This document shows, piece by piece, positions 30,801-42,847 of a DNA stretch of 64,000 nucleotides (position 1 is the first letter of the stretch; the number at the start of each line of letters is the position of its first letter). Below the pieces are notes generated by a model that was not told where the DNA came from, made no database searches, and saw nothing but the letters and a program-made list of their open reading frames with translations. This DNA is from Peltaster fructicola (taxonomy: Eukaryota > Ascomycota > Dothideomycetes), in NCBI GenBank assembly GCA_001592805.2, contig CP051143.1, positions 1,240,001-1,304,000 on the forward strand. The letters are read 5' to 3'. Made by a program: the position numbers and the translations under genes.

Positions 30801-32835
30801 TCAACCCAAAACACTCTCCCACATATCCTTCGCAACGTCATCAAGAGTCAGGTCATCAGACTCTCTCGCCGCCTTACTGTCGTCCGTACCGACGAAACTC
30901 ACGCCTCTCGAAGCTGTCCTTCGGGTAGGCTTCATCGTCAAGGAGCTCTTCGTGGTCGTGAGAAGAGGCTTGCTCGTCGTTGCAGCAGGCGCTTCCTCAA
31001 CCTTTGGCGGACTGGTCGACGTGGATAGATTGCTTCCCTCCTTCTTCGCCGGACCTCGTATTGGCAATGTCACTGCGCTCTTACTAGTCCGCAGTCCAGC
31101 GCCAGCCTTCTGAGGCTGTCGAGTACTCAGTTTGCTATCTCGTGTATTGCGCAATCTAGTGACCGACTCGGCGATGGGGCTGCGAAACTTCTGAACGACC
31201 TTAAGTTCAGTGTTGACAGCCTTGAATCGGCCTTGAAAGATCTCTGGGCCTAATGGCAGCGGCGTGATTGGAGCCACGCCATTCGCCTGACTGAGCCCAG
31301 CGAGATGGAGATATGACTTGAGCGTCTCGTTGCGTCGATCATAGACATGTGCAGGCACACTTGGTCCACGCTCCGCAGCGGTCTCCATATCTGCTAGAGC
31401 TTTCTCGTGCAGCATTCTGAGTTCGATACGAGAGCGACCCATCGCTGGTGTGGCGGCGCCAGATGAGCCAGAGACGGTCGACCCGGGACTAACAGGACCA
31501 GCACCGAAGGCTCTCGCCTTGTGCGCATGCAGATCGTCCTGGTTTGGAGTGTGAAAGGATATAGACTTTGGTGTGTTCTGCATAGTTGTGGTGTTCCCGC
31601 TGCCATTGGATGTGCTTGGTATGAAGCGCGAGACAAGCTCATCAGCTTCTTGATCGCCAGCCAAAGTGGTGGTCCCTGATCTTACCGAACCTGCTGGAGA
31701 CTCTCTAAAGCTACGTGCGTCGTCAACAGCCGTGACATTGCTCAGCAGTGCCGGCGCAGGCAATTGAGTGCTATTCCGGCGTAGAAGCTGTGCCGTAGGG
31801 TTCGGGTGCTCTTTCGCGGCGTGCAGAGGACTTCGCGTGATTGGTGGCGGTGGAGGAACAGGGTGTTGCATGGACTCGGTCACGACGTCCTCCGTGGGTG
31901 CTTCAACAGTGCTATCAGTCGACGCGGTTTCGTTGGCCTGTGGACTCTGCCTCTCCTCGTCTTCCGCAGATGCCTCATCATCGTCCTCCTCTGCAGTCGA
32001 CTCTTCACTAGCGGCAGGGTGTACGTGTGATAAGGATGACTTGTCTGGAAACCTGTCGTGCTGCATGCTCGTCCGGCGCGAGTTGTTAGCAGTATTGACT
32101 CTCGTGCTGTAAGGGCTAACCGAAGCACTCTCTTCTGTCCATTCGCCTTCATCCAGACCACTGCCCTCCATGTGTGGAGTTTCCGTGTCGTCAGCGCTTC
32201 CGACCTTAAAACCGACTTTCTTGTATCCGTTCTGCTTGTCCTCCTGCTGCTGTTGCAACAATTCGACCTCGCGCTCATGCAGATCTTTCTCCAAATCCAA
32301 GCTCTTCGGTCTCTTACTCTTGCCCTTCAGTCCCGGGAAGGTGGCACCTTTTATTCGTGAGTGGTGTCAAGTCCTTGCCGGAGGCGAGTCGTTGTAATTG
32401 TCCATGGCTGTAGTTCTTCTTGAGCTTCGTATGCGAGGCGTTTCTAGGCAGGTTGGAAGATGTCAGGTTGCGCCTCATGGGAGGCGGGCGTACTTCGCGC
32501 TGCTCTTCCAAACTGCCAGGCAGGCGGATCTCCGTATCTCCTTCGTGCGATCTCGTTCGTGTATGTGCTCTACTTGCTCCTGCCTCACCCGCTGCCGCCT
32601 GTCGTGCCAGCTTCGCCAGATTACGGCCACTGCTGTGATTGCGAGGTAACACGACGCGAGCGTGATTCTTGGTGCGAACGGCATGCCGCAGTGGCTGGAC
32701 ATCGAATTCAGAGCTAGGAGAGTGGACGGTCGTCCGCATGATGCCCTGGCTGCTGTTGCGCTTCATGATCGAAGGTCGCTGAGACCCAGACATACTACGC
32801 GGTGACGCAGGCATCTGTGGTGAGGACGGCGCCAT
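30801..32835 (-). CDS. TCO89: TORC1 subunit Tco89, with one frame break
   Basis: The 5' part is 32835-32348 and the 3' part 32316-30801; joined they give about 667 residues. Tco89 is the fungal-specific subunit of TORC1 at the vacuole. It is a disordered Ser/Thr/Pro-rich protein with conserved islands. The visible ones are HARVVLPRNHSSGRNLAKLA, RRNLTSSNLPRNASHTKLKK then YSHGQLQRLASGKDLTPL, GYKKVGFKVG, DELVSRFIPSTS, RIELRMLHEKALADMETA and a C-terminal LDDVAKDMWESVLG. The frame changes at 32348-32316. Either a 31-nt GT-AG intron (32317-32347) is removed, or there is a one-base slip in the AAAA run at 32349-32352, after which KGATFPGLKGKSKRPKS reads straight on. The start at 32835 (MAPSSPQMPASP) is the first plausible ATG; the frame is open upstream to 33165 but has no ATG there. 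A short upstream ORF (33200-33153) lies in the leader. Confidence 0.8.
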
Positions 32836-33474
32836 GATTACCAGAGCGCTGTCCTCGCCACAGTTTGCAAGATTGGATGTGTTGAGCTCTTGTGATTGCG
32901 GTTTGCCGTTCGAGATGCTGATTCCGCTTGCGGATGTGGTTGCATTGGTGACGCTGTCCTCGCGGTGTGTGGTGATAAGCTGATGGGAGCTCGACCTGGA
33001 CAGGGGTATGACGTGCACCGGTGTGTGCAGAGTCTCTTGTGTCACTCCGATCACTTGTTGTCTGTCCTTGCGCGACAGGTCGAGTTGGGTCGTTGTGAAC
33101 GGTGGGGCGGCTGCAGCTTTGGTAGCGGTTCTAGTGTCGACTCGGAAGCTGTCTATGGTAGGCACTCATCACACGTCAGCGACATTTCAGGGATGCTCAT
33201 CTTGAGTCTCCAGTCGAGTCGAACTATCTGATATGCGTTATGAGCATCGAGTCTACCGGAGAAGCAGCTTGCCGACTTATAGCTGCAGCGACCATTCACA
33301 TGTCAATCTGCTTCCGAACTCGTCAATGCATCGGCACTATCGTTTTGTGTCCAATGAGAATATCTCTCTTATTCAGCCTCCATTGTTTGCGACCAATTGA
33401 TTCGTCCGTAACATGAATACAATGACATGAAACATCTATTTGCAGGAGCAGTACTTGTAACACATGTATATACA
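32836..33474. other. Intergenic: TCO89 leader and 3' flank of the ankyrin/RCC1/BTB gene
   Basis: About 640 bases between two minus-strand genes. Part is probably the long 5' leader of TCO89, since one frame is open from 33165. No separate gene was recognised. Confidence 0.5.
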
Positions 33475-36400
33475 TCAGCCTTTCAATGCATTGGCTTCAG
33501 CCTTACCCTTGGGCCCTTTCCCAGCACCTCTACCACCACGTTGTCGTATCTTTCTAGGAGCGCGTGGAGGCGCATTTGCTGTACGTTCTGCTTCTTGTAC
33601 TCGGGCAGACTCCTTGTTCCACCATTCCTGAAACTCCTGCTCAGCCTGAATCTCCTGAAGGTCACGTTTCGCACCGGCCTCCTTGATGATCTCTTTTTCC
33701 AGCTGCTGTTGTGCTACAATGTCCGAGATTGAGAGCTGTAGTGACGGCTCTACAGGTCGGGCTGCGTGCCTGACAGAGTGAGGCATTGGCTTGCTGTTTA
33801 TGGTCTGCACAGGCGATGCCACCTTCCCGTCTGAAGCGTGCCGTTGTTGTATAGCTTGCTTGGTGGGAGGTATGGGAAGGTTACGAGCTGGAGTGATTGC
33901 TTTCGCATTGGCAACGGTCTGCCTCATCGTTAGTTGTGGTGCGGTTGCGGTTCTTGTGGTCTGAGGTGGCTTTGAAGCAGTGCTCTTCTGTGTGTCGAGG
34001 ACGTCCCTCAGAGATGGCACCTTTTGAGACGAGACAATTTGCCACGGCGAGCTTGTACTGGCTGATGGTGCTATCGACGGCACTTCAGGAGATGATTGCT
34101 GGTGCAGCATCTTCTTCCTGTCCTTTTGGGACATCTTCACCATGGGCGAGCTGCCTAGAATCGGAGCTTGATATGACAACGACCTAGCACCTTCGAGGCC
34201 TTGAGACAGTGAGGACGTTCCACTGCCGGAAGCCTGTGCCATTATATTACGGAAGTCGGACCTCGCAGCTGGCAGTGGTGTGAGACTCCACGGTGAGGCT
34301 CCATTAGGAGGTGTCTTACCGCCCAGCATAGGTGAGCGTGGTGTCCTCGGTGTGCCGCTGACGGATGAATCCAGTTGTGGTAGAACCATTGGCGAACGCT
34401 GCGCCGACAGAGTGGGAGACGCCAGTAGTTTGCCTCTGGAGTTGTACCACTGCTCTTCAGGTGGTGATGTCGCGAGAGACGCATCTAGTCGTGGCGTAGT
34501 GACTGGACGCATTGCAGGTGATTGTGTTGGAGATCTAAAGCTTCTATCACTCTCTTCGTCCATGACGAACATCATGTCTTTGGAGGAAGCTTTGGGCTTC
34601 AGCTGCGGTCGATCTGCGTCATGTTTGACATGGTTCGATGATCGTCGTCTCGACTTTGATTGCATTGGGGACATCTGTTCGTGATCGTCGTCGACAGAGC
34701 CAGGCTTGAACGCCATGAGCTCCTGGAATTTCGACCGCAGTCGTATGGCGTCAACCTTAGCTCGCTTGTTCCTGTCAATCATCTCTGCAAGCCCAGGATG
34801 TCTCTCGTGTAGATCCAGTTCAGCACGTTCGCTCTTGGCAAAGGGCATGCAATTGAGCTGATTCTGCCGCACGACTTCGTCTAACTCTTGCAGCAGATCT
34901 TCTTCGAGCTCGTTGAGATGATGTCCTTGCATCATAGCCTCCAGATTGAGGCAAAGATACTCCAAAGCAGCATGCTTGAACTCATGTACCGAGCTTGGCG
35001 AGATAGCGTTGAGTAGCCAGCATGCATTGCGAGCATTGACACATTTTCCAATCGCAGACTGGCAGACTTGAGAAAGCCGATCCAGCATTAGTTCGTTGGC
35101 TGCGCTAAGCACATCCAGCACAATATCGATGTAGCCGTCGAGGTCGGCAGCCACAAGGTGATCGAACACCTCTTCTCCAGTACCCGCGTAGATGTCCTGT
35201 AGCACAAAGTTGAATGTGGCCTTATTGATGTGCGCCAGGTCAACACGGATCTTTTCTGCTTCGCGGCCAGCTAGCCATCGACCTGCAGCTCTGCCGCCGA
35301 ACAAGCCCTCGAAGAATGGACAACGAGCACATACGAGTGCGCTGTGCACCTCCATTTCACCATCTTCCAATTGGACAATGGTATCGCCGTCGTAGAAGAA
35401 AACAGGATCCACGATCGCCATAGCCAGATCCATATCAAGACATGCCTTTGGCTCGATCATCTGTCGTACAGCAGGCTCTAGGTTGTTGAGCTCGAGTTTG
35501 GAAGCAATCTTCATCAGTTCCACCCGCACTTGTCGATATCTGTACGCGTTCTCCTTGGCATTACGGATGTGCCAGAAGTCCACAATAGCGTCTGTGTATA
35601 GGTACAAAGCCAAGTCGATGATGGTCAGAATGTCCAGTCCGGCGAAGCGGATTATCGCACGGCCAGCATTGTCGAGCTCTGAGATACAGAGGTCAGGAAT
35701 GGTGAAGGTGCTCGTCTCGCAAAGATCTCGAAAGCCACGGCGCATAGCTCTACTCCTGCCTGTGAGAAGCCACCTGTGTATGGGAATATGTACTTCGGAA
35801 GTGCTTGTAGCCAGAACAGCATCGTACTTCATGGATGTCTTGCTGAGGAGTCGCTCGCAGATGTCTCTCAGATCTGCTTCGACATCCTTGCTTTCTATCA
35901 GAGACTTCTTGATCTCTCGCAAAGTATCATGAGGCTTTGCACTCTGCCAGAATCGCAGGCGACTTTCATGGTCGCCTGGGCGTGGCTCGCCAAGCTGTTT
36001 GAGAGGCGACAGTGCAGAGATGTCCTTCCAAAGAGATGGACTTTCAACAACGACCTGCGTCTTGGTAACGTCACAATCTCTGCGGACTGCAGCGTAGGAA
36101 CCATATGCTGAAGCTCTGACGGCGAGAACCCTTGTCAAACCAGGGATACGAGAGAACTTGTAGTCCTTCGGTCTGTAATCGCCAGCCGTGATTGATGCAT
36201 CCTTCATATGAGCACGCTTCGTTCTTTTCCAGACACTGCCCTCCTCCGTGGAGAGTATGATCGAGCCATCGGCATCAACACCAACATCTCTCGCAGCCAT
36301 GTTGCCACGCTTCAATGACCAAATACATTGTGGTGTGGTGATAGCACTACGTATCTTGGCTGGGTTCGTCGTCGAAGAAGAGACTTGAGTATCATGCCGG

Positions 36401-38070
36401 CTGATAGACACTGTGAAGATCTCACCTCTGCTCGACAGTGCACACACCGTATCACCACCAGCAGTAACCTTCACGATGCGATTTGGTGAGTGGTCGTATC
36501 TCGTTAGCAAGAAGCTTTCCTTGAGGAAGAAGTTCGTGAAGCCCTCAAGCGGGAACGAGACCTTGGAGTAACCATAGTTTGCGAAAATCCACACTTCATG
36601 ATTCTCAAGTAGACAGATCGTCGCCTTGTCGATGCAGGTGACGGCTGCAATAGAGTCTGAGAAGAGCGAAGCAGCCACTTTGCGAGGTATGACTTGCACC
36701 TCGAGCGAGCGAGCGTCAGAGTCGACAATACCAAGCTGTCCGTCATTCTTGCCGAAGGTGTACAGCGAAGACCCCGTGAACGCAACAGAGTGCGTCCGGG
36801 ATGCAGCGATGCCAGCTATACTCTCCCTCTTGAGAGGTCCAAAGATCTGGCGAGGCTCAAGACTGACAGGATCTTCGTCTCTCGTGGTAGACCTAGGTAA
36901 GCTATAGCCAAGCTGGCCGAAACCGTTATTACCCCAACTGAAGATTGACCCATCGTCCGAGAGAGCTAGAGTGTGATTTTGGCCGAGTGCTACTGTGGCA
37001 ATCTTTCTGCCTGCCAAGACACCACTATCGATGCAAACGAACTGGTAACGAGTTCTTTCGTCTCCGGTGCCAAGCCTGCCTCCTTGTCCATGACCGCAGA
37101 CGTATAGGTTACTTTCTGGGTCAGAGGTCAAGACGGCTGTGTGCAACTTCGACATGTGGACATCTTGTACTGTGAGCGGTATGGTCTTTACGTTCCACGG
37201 TACAGGCATATCGATGCCCTCCTTCTCGAAGTCATGGTCATAGGCAGCCCACTTCTTCTCTAGTCGTGCGATGTGTTCTCGATGGAAACGGCGGATTAGT
37301 GCTTCAGGTCGCCGCAACACAATACGCTCTGGAAACTGGCGATCGTCCTCATCGCCAAATCCCAAAGTGACATTTCTGTTGCTTCCAAAGGTGTACACCT
37401 CATCGCCGCCGACAGCCAGAGGCTCGAAAGCTGATGGTCCAATATGCTGCTGCTCATCATCATCGTCAGTCGCAACAGACCGTGCCTTGTGCAGGATTTC
37501 GTCTTCAGGTCTGAGAGTGCGATCCTTGATCGTAGCTGCATACAAATCCAGCGGACCATGACCTTCGCGATCTTTGATCTTGATCAAGCCTGTGGTACCA
37601 TGGGTGTGGTTGATTCGAGGTCCCAAGACATCATGAGCCTCGCGCTCGAGTATCATTCTCGCTATGGAGATATTGCCGAAGTAGAACGCACGGTGCAACG
37701 CTGTCCATCCGTTCTCATGGTCCTGCAGATACAAGTCGATGTATGCGTGTTCGAGCAACGAAGCAGCGTATGCAATAGCTGTTTCCGACTTCGAGGACGC
37801 TACATGGTGAAGGATGGACAGTCCGTTACTGTCTCGAGTGTTGATATCCGTCCTGCTTATCGGCTGACCATTGTTAGGTGTACCATACGCCGTCTTTCTT
37901 GATTTATGTGACATGATTGGCGAGGAAGCGAGTGCAGTCGCTACGCCAGGACTTCCAACGTGTGTACTTAGTCCACCTCTTCCATGCTTGGTGTTCGCCG
38001 GGGTCTCCAGCAGCTGCCGAAAGGTATCGACATCATCCTCATAGTATGCCGTCCACAAGAGACTGCTCAT
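33475..38070 (-). CDS. Giant ankyrin / RCC1 / double-BTB protein (IBTK-like)
   Basis: Uninterrupted 1,531-residue protein from the ATG at 38070 (MSSLLWTAYYEDDVDTFRQL). Ankyrin repeats span about residues 75-185 (GLSILHHVASSKSETAIAYA, GWTALHRAFYFGNISIARM). An RCC1-type propeller spans about 225-680, with repeats such as EVYTFGSNRNVTLGFGD, YVCGHGQGGRLGTGD and IFSWGNNGFGQLGY. A first BTB domain is at about 745-875 and a second at about 890-1040 (VQLEDGEMEVHSALVCARCP). The last 450 residues are Ser/Pro-rich and disordered, ending in a conserved helix (QAEQEFQEWWNKESARVQEA) and a basic GGRGAGKGPKGK tail. The order is that of inhibitor of Bruton tyrosine kinase (IBTK), a CUL3 substrate adaptor in animals. 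By analogy a role with a Cul3 ubiquitin ligase is likely but not shown by sequence. Confidence 0.9.
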   Translation of the reverse strand: MSSLLWTAYYEDDVDTFRQLLETPANTKHGRGGLSTHVGSPGVATALASSPIMSHKSRKTAYGTPNNGQPISRTDINTRDSNGLSILHHVASSKSETAIAYAASLLEHAYIDLYLQDHENGWTALHRAFYFGNISIARMILEREAHDVLGPRINHTHGTTGLIKIKDREGHGPLDLYAATIKDRTLRPEDEILHKARSVATDDDDEQQHIGPSAFEPLAVGGDEVYTFGSNRNVTLGFGDEDDRQFPERIVLRRPEALIRRFHREHIARLEKKWAAYDHDFEKEGIDMPVPWNVKTIPLTVQDVHMSKLHTAVLTSDPESNLYVCGHGQGGRLGTGDERTRYQFVCIDSGVLAGRKIATVALGQNHTLALSDDGSIFSWGNNGFGQLGYSLPRSTTRDEDPVSLEPRQIFGPLKRESIAGIAASRTHSVAFTGSSLYTFGKNDGQLGIVDSDARSLEVQVIPRKVAASLFSDSIAAVTCIDKATICLLENHEVWIFANYGYSKVSFPLEGFTNFFLKESFLLTRYDHSPNRIVKVTAGGDTVCALSSRGEIFTVSISRHDTQVSSSTTNPAKIRSAITTPQCIWSLKRGNMAARDVGVDADGSIILSTEEGSVWKRTKRAHMKDASITAGDYRPKDYKFSRIPGLTRVLAVRASAYGSYAAVRRDCDVTKTQVVVESPSLWKDISALSPLKQLGEPRPGDHESRLRFWQSAKPHDTLREIKKSLIESKDVEADLRDICERLLSKTSMKYDAVLATSTSEVHIPIHRWLLTGRSRAMRRGFRDLCETSTFTIPDLCISELDNAGRAIIRFAGLDILTIIDLALYLYTDAIVDFWHIRNAKENAYRYRQVRVELMKIASKLELNNLEPAVRQMIEPKACLDMDLAMAIVDPVFFYDGDTIVQLEDGEMEVHSALVCARCPFFEGLFGGRAAGRWLAGREAEKIRVDLAHINKATFNFVLQDIYAGTGEEVFDHLVAADLDGYIDIVLDVLSAANELMLDRLSQVCQSAIGKCVNARNACWLLNAISPSSVHEFKHAALEYLCLNLEAMMQGHHLNELEEDLLQELDEVVRQNQLNCMPFAKSERAELDLHERHPGLAEMIDRNKRAKVDAIRLRSKFQELMAFKPGSVDDDHEQMSPMQSKSRRRSSNHVKHDADRPQLKPKASSKDMMFVMDEESDRSFRSPTQSPAMRPVTTPRLDASLATSPPEEQWYNSRGKLLASPTLSAQRSPMVLPQLDSSVSGTPRTPRSPMLGGKTPPNGASPWSLTPLPAARSDFRNIMAQASGSGTSSLSQGLEGARSLSYQAPILGSSPMVKMSQKDRKKMLHQQSSPEVPSIAPSASTSSPWQIVSSQKVPSLRDVLDTQKSTASKPPQTTRTATAPQLTMRQTVANAKAITPARNLPIPPTKQAIQQRHASDGKVASPVQTINSKPMPHSVRHAARPVEPSLQLSISDIVAQQQLEKEIIKEAGAKRDLQEIQAEQEFQEWWNKESARVQEAERTANAPPRAPRKIRQRGGRGAGKGPKGKAEANALKG

Positions 38071-38828
38071 GAGAGGTAGAGGAAGGACAGGCACTAAGGA
38101 CGACTCCCTTAGTGCTTCGACAACAGCACCTCGCTGTGACCTCGTTGGATCACGGCTTATTTAAAGGCGCGATGGCGAAGCCGAGGAAGTCTCCTGAAGA
38201 GGTGATAGGGTCACTGACGTCTGTAAAGCTCGTCAGAATGTGTATATTGTCGTTTCTGGTCGTTGATGTCCTGGTGAGAGACAGCTTTGATCGGTTCGAG
38301 TGTGGCGACGACAGCTTGTTCCAAGGTGTTGCAAGGACTGGGGTGCTTTCGCGGCGATCTGATATCTTTGTGAGGTGTCCAAATAGCGACGAAGGATGTA
38401 AGTAGTCCTGTCGATGTGCGGTCGAAGACGCGTTGAATGGCCGAGCCCCTCCGTAGTCAGTAAGACAAGTGGGATGCGTTCATCGACGTTCTTGATATGC
38501 TTTGCGCGACCAATCAGCGTCAGCCAACTCGGCCACGATGAAAGGACGCGCTCTATTAGCGGCTGCTATGCGTGCATGACCTGCATGACATCCGGGGGTG
38601 CATGAGTGTAGCTGATGAGATCAGGCAACCTAGAAGAGGCACTACCATGCACACACATTGGGGGAGAGCACTCGAAACAAGTGATGTACTGATGTACATT
38701 GAGACTTCGTCCCAGGTTATCTATGCATAGCTCATCTCTGGACCAAACGTTCTACGGTAAATCAAAGGATGTCTAATTGCAAATGCTCCATTAGCGCCGT
38801 GCTGGAAAGCAAGTCATGGTCGTAGTCC
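38071..38828. other. Intergenic: promoter of the IBTK-like gene and ATG13 3' flank
   Basis: About 760 bases between two minus-strand genes. No gene, RNA or repeat was recognised. Confidence 0.5.
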
Positions 38829-40959
38829 TCAGAGGATATTATCCTGTTGGAAGATGAACGGCTCTTCGTCAGATGAGTTATGCTCGTCCTCGGCATCTCC
38901 AGTCGGTCGTGTAACATTCGATCTCCTCTCCGCGATACTATGTGTGCTGAGACGGGATCGTACGTGTGGTGCATGAGCAAGAGCTCTACCTGGTGAGCTT
39001 GATGTTGATAGGCCGGGCACGTTTGACAGCCGTCGACTTGGCGGTGTAAGTGAGGTCTGGATGAGCGAGGAGCTGCTCATCTCGTCTGCCAGCTCTCCAC
39101 CAGCTATACCCATACCCTTGAACTTCGTAAGGTTGATCGTATTGGGCGGTTTGCGGGCTGAGAAAGATGGTAGGTCTTTGGCGCGCTCAAGTCCACCGAT
39201 GAAGGCAGCAATATCATCTTCATCGGTTCTGCCACTGCCAGAGCTACCTTCTTGTAGCTGCTCTGATCGCTCTTTGCTTGATGTGCTACCACGACCAGAA
39301 CTAGTAGTACTCTCACCCGTCTTGCTGCCTTGCGATGTAAAGCGTTTTCTGTTGGCGAAACTGCTGCTATATCTATGCATAGGTGCAGGCTTGGGGGAAG
39401 CGGAACCGGAAGATGCAATTGCGTGCTCGCCACTGTAGCTAGGCGGTCTCAGCGACTGTTGTGGTACTGCATTGAGCGAGAGACGCTTAGGGACTGAAGA
39501 ACCCAGTACCGACGGTCGTGGTCCAGAGGAGGGCGATGCTGGTGCTTTGGGTGATGATGCGTAGGATCCTGCTTTGAATGGTGGATTCTTCAGGAGTTCG
39601 GAGCCTTCCATCTGTGATTGTCGACGAGCTGTCATGACATTTCGAGTATTCTCAAGGATCTCCTCTGGCGAGAGTGCCCTTTGACGGAGCACTGACACTG
39701 GTGACTCGCGTTTGCCAGCAGCGTGAAATGTCCCTAAGCTGCCATAAGCACCACCTCCGGCAACTCGAGCTCTTGCTTGGTCTGCTTGTGCTCCAAGGCT
39801 GCCATAAGCTATATCTGTCTGACTTCGATCGCCCGGTAGTGATTTGCCATAGTTCGAGCGGTCCTGCATATCAAGCCCTGCGAATCTTGAGCTCAGAAGC
39901 GCTTCAGAATCGGCTACAGATACGTCGCAGTTCAAACGATACTGCACACTGACAGACAAGGGCCCAGCTGGACACAGAAGTGGTTCAAAGTCGTGCGTTT
40001 CGATGGCCTTTGAACCACTCTCTGATGGACAGAGAGGAGGAAAGGGTAGCTCTTTGGACATGCGAGAGGAAGCTCGTCCTTGAGGACCTCTTCTGATGCG
40101 AAACCCGAGTTTGAGTTTGTCAGGACCACTGGTCTGTCGGCCCAGTCTGCGATACAGCTTCCAGGCTGGTAGCAATCTCAGATACGTGAAGAGAGACCTA
40201 AAGAGCACAACAGCTTTCTTGTAGACGTTGGGTAGCTGGTCGTTGAGTTGTGCGGCGGTGTAGCCTTCGGCATCGCCAAGTTGTACGGTCCATCGCTCCA
40301 ACAGCACTTCGCGTGAATCAGGATTGCCTGATCGACTGGAGCCTGGACGGATGGCGTCTGCAACATCCCATCGTTTGCCGTCCTTATCAGTAATGACAAG
40401 AGCTTGGTTTGCAGCAAAGGTTGTAGTATGTACAAACACTTCGATGAGAAGAGGTACTGGTCGATTCTCAGCAAGATCTGGCCGTTTCCACTCTTGTATG
40501 TCATCAATGTAAGTGTCGGTGTCATCGAGCACGAGGTTGAACTGAATTCGTTAGCAGATCCCGAGCTGACTCGAGCATTACTCACCCATCTGTTCTGCTT
40601 GAGATCGCCGTTGTTGGCATATGCTTTGGATAGTTCAGCTCTTGTGGAACAAATCGTCAATGCAGCTTTGGTATGGAAGTTCTGCTGGTCGTTAGACCTG
40701 TGTGTCTGTATCAAGTCCGTATACTCACCTGTATGATCTGATTGAGCTTCGTCTGTTCTCTCTCTTGCATCGCCATGCTACCGGCACGTTCCCGATTTGA
40801 CAAAGCCTCGCTTTCAACTCCAGCTCTTTCTGTGTATGCAGTCAGGTCGACGTTCGATGGCGATCGAGGTGGTAAGGTATCCCTCCCGGCACTGACTCTG
40901 TTCGTGTTCGATGCCGCAGCAGCTGCGGCCCTCGATGTGGACCTTGGCAATTGGTGCAT
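38829..40959 (-). CDS. ATG13: Autophagy-initiation protein Atg13
   Basis: Exons 40959-40729, 40681-40586 (96 nt) and 40541-38829, with introns of 47 and 44 nt (both donors GTGAGT); the product is 679 residues. Atg13 scaffolds the Atg1 kinase complex and is phosphorylated by TORC1. The HORMA domain spans about residues 65-270: LNQIIQ-NFHTKAALTICSTR across intron 1, NRW-FNLVLDDTDTYIDDIQ across intron 2, PLLIEVFVHTTTFAANQAL, LLERWTVQLGD, VYKKAVVLFRSLFTYLRLLP and LGFRI. The rest is Ser/Pro-rich and disordered, with RTDEDDIAAFIGGLERAKDL near residue 560, part of the Atg17/Atg1-binding region. The first 75 residues are an unconserved lead with an Ala run. It sits in the same window as TORC1 subunit Tco89, an upstream regulator. 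Confidence 0.95.
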
Positions 40960-42847
40960 GGTCGGCGGGGTACGTTTCGAGATGTGCTGCGACTCCTTAG
41001 GTCTGATAGTTGCGTTGTTGTACGAGCAAGTGACTCAAAGACTATGTGGTGATGATGATGATGCTATGTTTGGAGCCGATTTCGTGCTCCATGATGAACG
41101 CAGCCTCGTCGCAGGTGATGCTCGATCCCTTTGTGGGATGTGAGAGTGATGTCCGAGTGGTGACCCAGTGAGACAGGTGATCAACCTCAAAGTTGGGAGT
41201 GTGGCATGGTGTGAAAGGCAGCAGTGTAGAGTAAGTCCGTGTAGCAGCCTGAGGTAACAAGCTTTGACGATCGGCCTCAGTTGAGACGAAGAGTCTATCC
41301 GATTTGCGACTGTAGCAATGCCTTGTATACAGCACTGTATAATGCAAGTGTTGTTACGATGCTGTAACGGTCACGGCTGACCTTGATGAGTGCATATACC
41401 AAGCGCAAGGTCTCGTGAGGACGGATGAGTGCTCGGTGAATCACGAGCTTAAGCACTTGACGTCCACAGCTCAAGGGTCTCAGGACTAGGACTTTCTCGG
41501 TTTGGTTGATGATCTATCAGTGACGACTGGCTTGCTCGTTACAAGCAGCGGTATGACGGATTTACATGCAGTGATAGCACTTGGCATATTCAGATGAACA
41601 AGGCTTGTTGAGGCCGTGAATGTTGGCCGTATTAGCGCAGTCTTTGTGGTCAACTCATCCCAGAAATGCCTATCTGGTGTCCCGAAGATCAAAGTGCTAG
41701 GCGCTTACGGTTGAGCTTGTTATAGTGGAGCAGGAGAACAAGTCTAGTGGACGCATTGTAGCATAGCTAGGTAGTGCATGCCGAGGGCGATAGTGAGCAT
41801 ATGGTATGCTGCTCAGCATGGGGAGGCAAGGTAAGATGTCCTGAATTGCCGAGTCTTGGTGGTGTTTGCGGGTGGAATTGGATACGAGTTGATCGGTGCA
41901 TTGAAGCTACAAGTACACCTCAACTGCGCAGCTGCCTCGTAGCGCATATCTCAGCACCTTATCACGGTCGCGAGTTGATCGCACATCCCTGCTGCGCCAA
42001 CGTTCTGTTGCGAGGTGACAGCACGACCTACACAAGAGAAACCTGGTTGGTCCTCCTTGATGCTCTGCGGATCATAACACGAAGCCCCGAACGGTCACGA
42101 CGTTGTCGAAGAGGATAAAAAAATTGTACTCACAATGTCTGTGTAGCTGCAGAAGACCTGGAGTCCTGAAGAAACATAGTCTTAGTACGTGTAGTTTTGA
42201 GTAGGGAAGATACTTCACAGAAGGATGCAGAGCAGAGTCCATATCCCACAGCCGACTTTGACGCGCTGAGCTCCATGCAATGTCCACCTGTACAAGCCGC
42301 TGGATGATGGCTCGTATAGGTTCCGCTCTTCTCTACCACTGTCCTGTAGCGCTGATCACGATGGTCGGCGCCATATCTCTGAGATCCCTGCAACTGTCAG
42401 ACAAGCTGTACACTTTGAGAGGATTGAGCCAGTCCCCGTATAGTTGCTGTCATCGTCGATGGCCACTCATTATGGTTTGAGTGACATGCGGCTGGTAATT
42501 CAGTCGGTTCGAGAAAGAAGTGAAAGCCAGATCCATGGAGCACTTGTTCATGTGGTGTTACTCCGACTCCAGGTCTGCTCTGCTGCTGCTGGAATCACCA
42601 AGCCACCACACCACTTACTTGGACTATTGGTAATGACCGATCTTTGCCTCGAACAGGGCGTTGTTTGACCGGGAGAAGCAGTAGCCTCATAGTTAGATGA
42701 TGCTGAAGACCAGCCTGCTACGGGTCAGCCGTGCAACATCATACTTAACATCAGAACGTACCACCCTACCACCCATGCCCTCAGGTGACCAGACGCGTTG
42801 CCTTTATTCGTACTCGTCATGCTCAATAAGTGCGTTGATCTCGACTA
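40960..42847. other. Gene-poor stretch of about 1.9 kb
   Basis: Contains the ATG13 promoter and the 3' flank of SPF30. Open frames here (for example 41042-41347 minus, 41774-42118 plus, 42130-42393 minus) show no family features. A donor-like GTGAGT on the minus strand near 42130 hints at an unrecognised spliced or non-coding transcript, but I could not support one. Confidence 0.45.

Noticed and set aside
33153-33200. 16-codon ORF starting MSIPEMSLTCDE as first exon of TCO89
   Set aside because: No intron of plausible size links it in frame to the TCO89 body; it is kept only as a possible upstream ORF.
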